Made by a program: the position numbers and the translations under genes. 64,000 nt of DNA from Nocardioidaceae bacterium (GTDB lineage Bacteria > Actinomycetota > Actinomycetes > Propionibacteriales > Nocardioidaceae). The stretch covers positions 668,909 through 732,908 of the forward strand of contig JAUJOD010000001.1 of assembly GCA_030447865.1 (NCBI GenBank), read 5' to 3'. Shown here piece by piece: positions 20,016 to 27,043 of the stretch. The notes under the pieces were generated by a model, which did not search any database, had not been told where the DNA came from, and worked only from the letters and a program-made list of their open reading frames with translations. Numbering within the stretch: the first letter of the stretch is position 1; every line of letters begins with the position of its first letter.

Positions 20016-20031
20016 TCGATCGTACGTTCGA
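20016..20031. promoter_or_regulatory. LexA-box-like palindrome before dnaB
   Basis: TCGATCGTACGTTCGA matches the palindrome TCGAACGTACGTTCGA at 15 of 16 positions, and the mycobacterial-type SOS box core GAAC-N4-GTTC at 7 of 8. It ends 38 bases before the dnaB GTG. It could place the helicase under SOS control, but the one mismatch falls in the conserved core. Confidence 0.35.
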
Positions 20032-20069
20032 ATCAACCAGGCAGCCGAGCCCGCTACGGAAGGGAAGCC

Positions 20070-22985
20070 GTGACGATCGCCGAGTTCCGGGGTGCGCAGG
20101 TCAGTCGCGACGACGACTACGACCGGGCGCCCGCGGGCCGTACTCCACCGCAGGACGAGCAGGCCGAGCAGTCCGTGCTGGGCTCGATGCTGCTGAGCAA
20201 GGACGCGATCGCCGACGTCGTCGAGGTCATCCGCGGCACCGACTTCTACCGGCCAGCGCACGAGCTGATCTTCGACACGATCCTCGACCTCTACGGCCGC
20301 GGCGAGCCCGCCGACGCGATCACGGTGGCAGCCCAGCTGACCCGGGCGGGTGATGCGGCGCGGGTCGGCGGTGCGCCGTACCTGCACACGCTTGTCGCCG
20401 GTGTTCCGGTCGCGGCGAACGCCGGCTACTACGCCGAGATCGTGCGCGAGAAGGCGGTGTTGCGGCGGCTTGTCGACGCGGGCACCAAGATCGTGCAACT
20501 GGGGTACGCCGCGGAGGGGCAGGTCGACGACGTGGTCGACCGGGCGCAGGCCGAGGTCTACAGCGTCACCGACAAGCGCACGTCGGAGGACTACGCGCCG
20601 CTGGCCGACATCATGGAGCTCACGATCGACGAGCTCGAGGCGATCGGCAACCGCGACGGCGCGATGGCGGGGGTGCCGACCGGCTTCGCCGAGCTCGACG
20701 ACCTGACCAACGGGCTGCACGGCGGCCAGATGGTCATCGTCGCGGCGCGCCCGGCCGTCGGCAAGGCGCTGGCGCTCGACACCGCGCTGCCGACGCCGAC
20801 GGGCTGGACCACGATGGGCGCGGTGTCGGTCGGTGACTTCCTGGTGGGGGCCGACGGCCGGCCGACACAGGTGGTGGCGGCGACGGAGGTGATGACCGGT
20901 CGGCCGTGTTACCGGGTCACCTTCTCCGACGGCACGTCGATCGTCGCCGACGCGCAGCACCAGTGGCTGACCGACTCGGAGTTCGCGTCGGGGGTGCGCA
21001 CGACCGAGGCGCTGGCCCGCGAGGTCGAGCTTGGGGTTGTGCATTCCGTACGCCGGCACGCGCCGCTGCGGGGAAGTGTTGCGCTGACGCACTGGACCTG
21101 CCCGCGGGTGGAGTGCGGCCGGCATGACGACTTCAAGGTGGCCTCGGTCGTGCCGGTCGAGAGCGTGCCGGTGCGTTGCGTCGAGGTCGACAACGCCGAC
21201 CACCTCTACCTGGCGAGCCGGGCGATGATCCCGACCCACAACTCGACGCTGGGGCTCGACCTGGCCCGGTCGGCGTCCATCAAGCACGGGCTGACCAGCG
21301 TGATCTTCTCGCTGGAGATGAGCCGGACCGAGATCACGATGCGGCTGCTGGCCGCTGAGGCGCGCATTGCGCTGCACCACATGCGCGCCGGCAAGATGAG
21401 CGACGACGACTGGAACAAGCTCGTCCGCAAGATGGGCGAGGTGTCCGAGGCGCCGCTGTTCATCGACGACTCGCCGAACCTGACGATGATGGAGATCCGC
21501 GCCAAAGCGCGCCGGCTGCGGCAGCGCCACGACCTACGCCTGATCGTCCTCGACTACATCCAACTGATGACGTCCGGCAAGAAGGTCGAGAACCGGCAGG
21601 TCGAGGTCTCGGAGTTCTCCCGCCAGATCAAGCTGCTGGCCAAGGAACTCGACGTACCGGTGGTGGCGATTGCCCAGCTCAACCGCGGTTCGGAACAGCG
21701 GACCTCGAAGCGGCCCTTGCTGTCGGACTTGCGCGAGTCTGGTTGCCTAACCGCTGACACTCGGTTGATGCGGGCTGACACGAACGTCGAGGTCTCGCTG
21801 GGTGAGCTGATGGCCAGCGGAGCGCGCGACATCCCGGTCTGGTCACTCGACGACCGGCTCAAGCTGGTGCCGCGCACCCTGACCCACGCGTTCCCGAGCG
21901 GTGTCAAGGAGGTCTTCCGGCTTCGGTTGGCGTCGGGGCGCGAGATCAAGGCCACCGCCAATCACCCGTTCCTCACGTACGACGGCTGGAAACCGCTCGG
22001 TGAACTGGCGCCTGGCTCGCGCATCGGCTCCATCCGCCACGTCCCACCGCCGCTCGAAACCAAGCCGATGGATGACGACGAGGCGATCGCGTTGGCCGAA
22101 GCAGTCGCGTCAGCGTCGGACGGCGACGGCAAGCAGGCACCAAAAGCGGTGTTCTCAGCGCCGAAGACACAGATCGCGGTGTTTCTCCGTCAGCTCTGGG
22201 CGGCTCACGGATCCGTTCGGTGGGACGTCGCGGCGGGCGAGCTGCGCGCTCACTATCCCTCGACGAGCCGCCGCCTGATCGATGACATCGCGCGGCTGCT
22301 TCTGCGCTTTAACGTGTTCTCTCAGATCGACACCGTCCCGACGGCAGGCGGCCGCGATAGTTACCACCTGATCATCCATGGCGTCGACAACCAGCGACGC
22401 TTCCTCCAAGAGATCGGGGTCCTAGGCGCTCGCGGGGAACAAGCCAAGGAGATCGCCCGCCAGCTGGAGAGCATCAAGGCCCACATGAAGCTCGACACGA
22501 TCCCCAAGGACATCTGGACGCGGGTCCAGGACGCTCTGGTCGAGCAGCACACGCCACAACGGCAGTTGACAACCGTCACGGGCACCGCGGTGTCTGAGCT
22601 ACCGGGGATGCACTTACCGAGCCAGGAAATGATGTCCAAGGTGGCCGAGCTCCTCGGCGATGCTGACTTGGAAGTAGTAGCGACCAACGACGTCTTTTGG
22701 GACGAAGTCGTCTCGGTCGAGAGCCTTGGAGAGCAAGCGGTGTACGACGCGACTGTGCTAGGCACCCACAACTTCATCGCCGACGGCATCCCGGCCCACA
22801 ATTCACTCGAACAGGACTCCGACGTGGTGATCCTGCTCCACCGCGAGGATCTGTACGAGAAGGAATCGACGCGGCCGGGCGAGGCCGACCTCATCGTTGC
22901 CAAGCACCGCAACGGCCCTACCGCCGACATCGTCCTCGCCTTCCAAGGCCACTACTCCCGCTTCGTCGACATGGCCCAGGGGTGA
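20070..22985 (+). CDS. dnaB: Replicative DNA helicase DnaB precursor with two inteins
   Basis: The 971-residue precursor should yield a 459-residue hexameric replicative helicase after two splicing events. The start is GTG 20070 (MTIAEFRG, with GGAAGGGAAG upstream). The N-terminal domain has PPQDEQAEQSVLGSMLL. The RecA-like domain has its P-loop ARPAVGK split from STLGLDLARS by intein 1, Walker B LIVLDYIQLM, AQLNRGSEQR, and LLSDLRESG split from SLEQDSDVVILLHRED by intein 2. Removal of residues 233-391 and 559-911 restores an uninterrupted helicase. Intein 2 is at the same site as the M. tuberculosis DnaB intein. Without splicing at the P-loop the protein could not bind ATP. Confidence 0.95.
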   Translation: MTIAEFRGAQVSRDDDYDRAPAGRTPPQDEQAEQSVLGSMLLSKDAIADVVEVIRGTDFYRPAHELIFDTILDLYGRGEPADAITVAAQLTRAGDAARVGGAPYLHTLVAGVPVAANAGYYAEIVREKAVLRRLVDAGTKIVQLGYAAEGQVDDVVDRAQAEVYSVTDKRTSEDYAPLADIMELTIDELEAIGNRDGAMAGVPTGFAELDDLTNGLHGGQMVIVAARPAVGKALALDTALPTPTGWTTMGAVSVGDFLVGADGRPTQVVAATEVMTGRPCYRVTFSDGTSIVADAQHQWLTDSEFASGVRTTEALAREVELGVVHSVRRHAPLRGSVALTHWTCPRVECGRHDDFKVASVVPVESVPVRCVEVDNADHLYLASRAMIPTHNSTLGLDLARSASIKHGLTSVIFSLEMSRTEITMRLLAAEARIALHHMRAGKMSDDDWNKLVRKMGEVSEAPLFIDDSPNLTMMEIRAKARRLRQRHDLRLIVLDYIQLMTSGKKVENRQVEVSEFSRQIKLLAKELDVPVVAIAQLNRGSEQRTSKRPLLSDLRESGCLTADTRLMRADTNVEVSLGELMASGARDIPVWSLDDRLKLVPRTLTHAFPSGVKEVFRLRLASGREIKATANHPFLTYDGWKPLGELAPGSRIGSIRHVPPPLETKPMDDDEAIALAEAVASASDGDGKQAPKAVFSAPKTQIAVFLRQLWAAHGSVRWDVAAGELRAHYPSTSRRLIDDIARLLLRFNVFSQIDTVPTAGGRDSYHLIIHGVDNQRRFLQEIGVLGARGEQAKEIARQLESIKAHMKLDTIPKDIWTRVQDALVEQHTPQRQLTTVTGTAVSELPGMHLPSQEMMSKVAELLGDADLEVVATNDVFWDEVVSVESLGEQAVYDATVLGTHNFIADGIPAHNSLEQDSDVVILLHREDLYEKESTRPGEADLIVAKHRNGPTADIVLAFQGHYSRFVDMAQG
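20766..21242 (+). other. Intein 1 in DnaB: class 3 mini-intein in the P-loop
   Basis: This 159-residue intein (precursor residues 233-391) begins with Ala (ALALDTALPTPTGWTTMG) and ends THN before extein Ser392. It lacks an N-terminal Cys/Ser nucleophile but has the class 3 triad: Trp in block B (ADAQHQW, intein residue 67), Cys in block F (VRCVEVDNADHLYL, residue 138) and Thr in block G (THN, residue 157). Known class 3 inteins splice by attack of the block F Cys on the N-terminal junction. There is no LAGLIDADG endonuclease region, so it cannot home on its own. Confidence 0.9.
21744..22802 (+). other. Intein 2 in DnaB: class 1 intein with a partly deleted endonuclease
   Basis: This 353-residue intein (precursor residues 559-911) starts CLTADTRLMRADTNVEVSLG and ends GIPAHN before Ser912. 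Block B is ATANHPFL, and block F/G is VYDATVLGTHNFIADGIPAHN. It resembles the M. tuberculosis DnaB intein as I recall it, but that intein is about 416 residues. Here the stretch carrying the first LAGLIDADG motif is replaced by a short Ala/Asp-rich linker (near residue 685), and the second motif reads FLRQLWAAHGSV with the catalytic Asp lost. Splicing residues look intact and homing activity is probably gone. Confidence 0.85.
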
Positions 22986-23109
22986 TTGCGGGATACTCGC
23001 AATTACTGCTTGCAAGCACGGGTCAGCCAGAACGCCAACAACGCGGCACCTGGAACCGTTGATCGATGTGGAGCAGGCAAGCGAGTTGGCCGCCGTTCAC
23101 TGATGTCCC

Positions 23110-23133
23110 CCGGACGGGACTCTCGCTGTCCGG
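23110..23133 (+). terminator. Weak inverted repeat in the dnaB downstream region
   Basis: CCGGAC (23110-23115) and GTCCGG (23128-23133) can pair around a 12-base loop, without a T tract. The 220 bases between dnaB and the acetyltransferase hold no convincing gene. This is the only structure I see there. Confidence 0.3.
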
Positions 23134-23205
23134 AGGTTCCTTACCCCGTATCGGACCGCGCAGCTGTACCCCGCAGGTGACTATCGGACGCCTTGTCCGT
23201 TCCTC

Positions 23206-23805
23206 TCAAGCGCCTGCGGGGCTTGGGGTGGGGCTTTCCGGTTGTTGAGCCGACGCTTGGAGCCATCCTCGTCCAGTGTCTGGGGACGGGTCCTGTCCGC
23301 CAACTCCCCCACAAGGCGAGCGTCTCACTAGCACGTTCATCGGTTCGGCAGAATCTCGGATGATGGTTTCGGTCGGAACCCAGCCGCAGCTGCGGTAGAA
23401 GTCGACAGCCATTCTTCCGGTGGCGACCCAGATCTCAAAGATTCCGCGCTCGTCCGCCCACTGTTCCAGGTGGGCCAGCAACGAGCGACCCACCCCCGCA
23501 TCACGCCGGTCGGCCCGGACGATCATGCCGAGCACCCAAGGCGATCGGTCCTGCCGCTCCTCGATGTCGAACTGTCCCAAGCCGACGGCGCCAACGGCTT
23601 CCTCTCGCTCATCGGTGGCGACAAACGTGACCGGCAAGTCGGAGCGGCCGGCCTCGCGCGATGTTGTGTCCACCCACCACGACATATCCTCACGCTCAGG
23701 CTCGTGACCCCATTCCCGCCACCTCATCTCGCCCACCGCTGGCACCAGTTCTGCCGCATCAGCCAGGAGTCCAATCGTGAAGCGCCGAGAGGGCTCGTCT
23801 GCCAC
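23206..23805 (-). CDS. GNAT family N-acetyltransferase
   Basis: This 199-residue protein has a GNAT core: the acetyl-CoA loop region is WVLGMIVRADRRDAGVGRSLLAHLEQWA, followed by FEIWVATGRMAVDFYRSCGW. The ORF is open from 23847, but the GTG at 23805 is preceded by AGGA 8 bases upstream. The C-terminus continues about 37 residues past the usual GNAT end with a Pro/Ser-rich tail (QQPESPTPSPAGA), perhaps a read-through of an altered stop. The substrate is unknown. The 5' end faces, and nearly touches, the divergent S9 peptidase pseudogene. Confidence 0.65.
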   Translation of the reverse strand: MADEPSRRFTIGLLADAAELVPAVGEMRWREWGHEPEREDMSWWVDTTSREAGRSDLPVTFVATDEREEAVGAVGLGQFDIEERQDRSPWVLGMIVRADRRDAGVGRSLLAHLEQWADERGIFEIWVATGRMAVDFYRSCGWVPTETIIRDSAEPMNVLVRRSPCGGVGGQDPSPDTGRGWLQASAQQPESPTPSPAGA

Positions 23806-23862
23806 GAGAGCGATCCTATGGACAGCGCCCTCCCACGGCGCCCCCAATTTCCCCGGGCGCAG

Positions 23863-24387
23863 ATGCGGCAGCCGACGATGCTGGCCGACCAGGTGGAGGC
23901 GCTGACCGCCGTGGCGGCGGAGTACCCCGACGACGTCGACACCGGACGCGTCGACATCACCGGGTGGTCCCTACGGCGGCTATCTCGCCGCCCTGGCGGT
24001 GCTCCGCCGTCCGGACGTGTTCCACGCAGCCATCGCGGGTGCGCCGGTGACTGATGGCGGCTGTACGACACCTTCTACACCGAGCGGTACGTGGGCCACC
24101 CCGACGAGCAGCCTGAGGTCTACTAGTCCACATCGCTGCTTCCGCTGGCACCCCGACTCCAGCGACCGCTGCTTCTCATCCACGGCATGGTGGACGACAA
24201 CGTCGTCGTGGCGCACTCGTTGCGGCTGTCGTCGGCACTCCTGGCAGCCGGCAAGCCGCACACGGTGCTGCCGCTCACCGGCGTCACGCACATGACGCCG
24301 CAGGAGGTTGTCGCCGAGAACCTCAAGCTGCTGCAGGTCGATTTCCTGCGCACGGCGCTCGCCGCGTCACCCGCTCCCCATGACTGA
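23863..24387 (+). pseudogene. C-terminal remnant of an S9 (prolyl oligopeptidase/DPP-IV-like) peptidase
   Basis: Pieced together over frames, the text reads [16 protein letters not shown], then [28 protein letters not shown], then [12 protein letters not shown], then [18 protein letters not shown] and [10 protein letters not shown]. These cover the catalytic Ser (GWSYGG), Asp (VDDNV) and His (THM). An extra C near 23970 and a missing base near 24052 shift the frame, a TAG stands at 24124-24126, and the beta-propeller domain is absent. This is a truncated, dead gene. Confidence 0.8.
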
Positions 24388-24399
24388 GTGGCGGTGCGC

Positions 24400-24699
24400 T
24401 CAAGGGGTCAGGACCCGGTAGGCGCCTCTTCGGTGGTCGATGTCGACAACGACAACCTGCTGCTTTGCCTCGTCGATCCGGTAACGCACGCGGTATTCAC
24501 CGCGGCGGGCGCGCCATCGACCTTCGAACGGCGCACGGAGGGGCGCGCCAACCGTCCGGGGTCCTTGTGCAAGCGGGCCAGTGATGAACTCCCACGCCGC
24601 GAACGCAGCGGCCGAGGGCAGCACATCGGTCAAGGCGCGCCGGACGCCTAGAGAGACAACGACTATGTATGGCTCCCGACCTTCGGGGTCAGGAGCCAC
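24400..24699 (-). CDS. RelE/ParE-family type II toxin
   Basis: This 99-residue protein is a RelE-fold mRNA interferase-like toxin. It has PYIVVVSLGVRRALTDVLP at the N-terminus, then FITGPLAQGPRTVGAPLRAPFEGRWRARRGEYRVRYRIDEAKQQVVVVDIDHRRGAYR. This last part matches the catalytic beta-sheet of actinobacterial RelE proteins and keeps the Arg-rich RRGEYRVRYRI strand and a terminal HRRxAY. GTG 24699 overlaps the end of the upstream antitoxin reading frame (TGA 24689-24691), the usual antitoxin-toxin arrangement. The antitoxin is broken, so the toxin may be silent, weak, or controlled by a relative elsewhere. Confidence 0.8.
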   Translation of the reverse strand: MAPDPEGREPYIVVVSLGVRRALTDVLPSAAAFAAWEFITGPLAQGPRTVGAPLRAPFEGRWRARRGEYRVRYRIDEAKQQVVVVDIDHRRGAYRVLTP

Positions 24700-24906
24700 G
24701 AAGCTCGCGCTGTCGTCGCTGCTCCATCAGCTGCGACATCTCGGCCGCTGTCGTCGCGTCGCCCGCGGCGACGTCTGCCTCCGCCTGCCGCACCGTTGCC
24801 ATGGCTCGCTCGTCGGAGAGCAGCTCAATTGTGGCTCAAGCGATTCCAGGTCGGCCGCCGAGAGCAGCACGACGTACTGATCGTAGTCTCTCCGAAGGTA
24901 GCTCTT
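24689..24906 (-). pseudogene. Broken Phd/YefM-like antitoxin partner of RelE
   Basis: The first half reads YVVLLSAADLESLE in one frame, and the second reads ATIELLSDERAMATVRQAEAD and on to EQRRQRELRGS in the next, so one base is missing near 24835. The first segment matches the C-terminal part of the Phd DNA-binding domain. Upstream of it the frame hits TAG at 24907-24909, with no start codon or remaining N-terminus. The gene is both frameshifted and 5'-truncated. Confidence 0.7.
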
Positions 24907-24956
24907 CTATCGGATCGGCCGATGAGAGCGACCAATCATCGGTGTTCAACCGATTG

Positions 24957-25838
24957 TCAGATGGTGACCCGGTTCAGCTGTTCGTTCAGTGGGGAAGCCT
25001 GTGTGACGACACCGCCAGGGTGGAGGCCCTGGTCGGAGAGATATCGACGGAGAGCTTCATGCTCGGCGGCCGTGTCTTCCTGGTCGGCCGATGTCAGGAG
25101 GGCGGCAATGTCGTCCGCCCAGCGGGCATCTCTCTCATCGACTGGGCCGCCGGGCTCACCCATCCGCCCCCAGCGGTCCCACAGCAGCAGCTCATCGCCG
25201 AAGCGATGGGCGATCTCGATGATCACTTCATCGAACAAGAACCTCGCACCTCGCAACGCTGGTATGTCCGGGTCAACGCCAAAGGTGTCGGCATCTATCT
25301 CGTCCCTGCGGTAGGCACCCCAAGCGTTCGCGGCGGAGACGAACCCCCTGCCGGTCGCCGCATCCCAGATCATGTCGGTCGGATCCTGAATGTGGCCCGT
25401 TGCTTCAGCCAGCTCGGGATCGAAGAGACTCCAGCGCCCGTCAATCCATGCTTCGACGATGACGTGGTCGTGGTGCCAACCGTCGGTGAAGTACCCGGCG
25501 AATCCCACGCGAGAGCGAGCCGGTATCCCTCGTGCCCGTAGGGCGGAGACACAGAACACGGTGTGGTCACGGCAGCAACCCTGGAGGCGGCGTGTGACTT
25601 CCCGAGGCGCGTCAAGAGGCGCGGCGTGTCGCTGGTGATCCATCTCTAGCTGTCGGTGGACCCAGCGAAGGTTGATGTCGTCCCGGGTGGCATCTGGGAG
25701 AACATGTCCCGATGCACGGTAGTGGACGATGACGTTACGTGCGACCGCGGAGAGTCCTGCGGGATGGACTGGGAGCGTGTCCAACAAGTCGGCGAACCGC
25801 CCCGGGTCAGAGAACCGACTCTGACGGGCATGATCCAT
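24957..25838 (-). CDS. Transglutaminase-like superfamily protein
   Basis: This 293-residue cytosolic protein has the papain-like transglutaminase core: Cys in RRLQGCCRDHTVFCVSALRARGIPARSRVGFAGYF, His in HHDHVIVEAWIDGRW and Asp in SLFDPEL. Such proteins act as peptidases or amide-forming enzymes. The substrate is not predictable. No signal peptide is seen. The ATG at 25838 has GGAG 6 bases upstream and is preferred over the ATG at 25862. The gene is monocistronic, divergent from the amino-acid oxidase gene and next to the decayed toxin locus. Confidence 0.8.
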   Translation of the reverse strand: MDHARQSRFSDPGRFADLLDTLPVHPAGLSAVARNVIVHYRASGHVLPDATRDDINLRWVHRQLEMDHQRHAAPLDAPREVTRRLQGCCRDHTVFCVSALRARGIPARSRVGFAGYFTDGWHHDHVIVEAWIDGRWSLFDPELAEATGHIQDPTDMIWDAATGRGFVSAANAWGAYRRDEIDADTFGVDPDIPALRGARFLFDEVIIEIAHRFGDELLLWDRWGRMGEPGGPVDERDARWADDIAALLTSADQEDTAAEHEALRRYLSDQGLHPGGVVTQASPLNEQLNRVTI

Positions 25839-25961
25839 CGCCGACTCCGCCTCTGGGTTCATGTGATCGAAGGTACTGACGTACTCATCGCCTACGATGG
25901 GCGCCTCTTGAAGGCGCCAGCCACAATGGGCTCACCACGGCATCACCAAGAGAGGGGACCG

Positions 25962-26918
25962 ATGTCTGAGGTGAGTCACTGGTCCGGTCGGATGGGTAAG
26001 CGGCCGGATGTGATCGTGGTCGGGGCCGGCGTCATCGGCTTGACTTTGGGGGTGTGCCTGGCCGAGCAGGGCTGGCGCGTGCAACTGCGGACGCGGTCCG
26101 CACCGGCAGCGACGACCTCTGCGGTGGCCTCGGCGATGGTCGGGCCCAATTTCGCTCCTCGGGATGATCCAGTGGGCATTTGGGCACGTGTCGGCATCGA
26201 AGAGTTCACCGCACTGGCCGGGGTGGCGGGTAGTGGGGTGGCACTGCGCCGCGGGCGGCTGGTGAGCCGACGGGCCGGTCTGCCGCTACCGGGGCGGCAA
26301 CCGTGCTCAGCTGCTGAGCTGCCGGCCGGCTTCGCTGCCGGCTTCTGGGAAAAGCTGCCGCTGGTGGACATGCCTCTCTACCTCGACTACCTCGCCCAGC
26401 GACTTGCGGTCGCCGGTGGGCGGATGGAGCAGGCCGAGGTGGACTCGCTGACCGAGCTCGCCGAACAGGCACCCGTCATCGCCAACTGCACGGGGCTGGG
26501 CGCCCGCGAGCTCGTCCCAGATCCGTCGGTGCGCCCGGTGCGCGGCCAGCAGGTAATCGTCGACAACCCAGGGCTAGAGGAGTTCTTCATCTCAGCCCCG
26601 TTCGAGCCGGCCTGGACTGCATACTGGCCCTATCCCGACCACGTGATTCTTGGCAGCAGCCAGGCAGAGGATGACGAGCGGATGGAGCCGGACCCCGCCC
26701 TCTCCGAGGACATCCTACGGCGCTGTATCGAGGTCGAACCGCGGCTGCGACACGCGCGCGTTCGGGGGCACCAGGTGGGGCTGCGCCCCGTCCGTCCAAG
26801 TGTGCGCCTCGAGGCTGAACACATCGGCGATGCTCGGTGTGTGCATAACTACGGGCACGGCGGCAGCGGCGTGACTCTGTCTTGGGGCTGCGCACGCGAG
26901 GCGGCAGCCCTCTTATAG
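25962..26918 (+). CDS. FAD-dependent D-amino-acid oxidase-like enzyme
   Basis: This 318-residue DAO-family flavoenzyme probably oxidises a D-amino acid (or glycine-like amine) to the keto acid, ammonia and H2O2. It has the Rossmann FAD motif VIVVGAGVIGLTLGVCLAEQG (about residues 15-35), ANCTGLGARELVPDPSVRPVRGQ in the middle, GLRPVRPSVRLE (substrate-carboxylate Arg region) and NYGHGGSGVTLSWGCA at the C-terminus, all diagnostic of DAO/DASPO. ATG 25962 has AGAGGGG 6-11 bases upstream. The frame is open further upstream but that part is non-homologous. Confidence 0.88.
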   Translation: MSEVSHWSGRMGKRPDVIVVGAGVIGLTLGVCLAEQGWRVQLRTRSAPAATTSAVASAMVGPNFAPRDDPVGIWARVGIEEFTALAGVAGSGVALRRGRLVSRRAGLPLPGRQPCSAAELPAGFAAGFWEKLPLVDMPLYLDYLAQRLAVAGGRMEQAEVDSLTELAEQAPVIANCTGLGARELVPDPSVRPVRGQQVIVDNPGLEEFFISAPFEPAWTAYWPYPDHVILGSSQAEDDERMEPDPALSEDILRRCIEVEPRLRHARVRGHQVGLRPVRPSVRLEAEHIGDARCVHNYGHGGSGVTLSWGCAREAAALL

Positions 26919-27043
26919 ATCAGAGCCGCCGAGACTGCCCGAGGTGACCGATCTGCGAGAGAGGCGTCCTTATGGGCCGGGATGACGACAGACAATTAGT
27001 CACCGGTGGTGAAGACCCCCTGCAGCCGGGTCGAGCGCCCTCG

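Noticed and set aside
19962-21530. 522-residue ORF on the minus strand opposite dnaB
   Set aside because: It is the antisense of a clearly conserved helicase and intein, with Arg/His-rich composition typical of shadow frames in GC-rich DNA.
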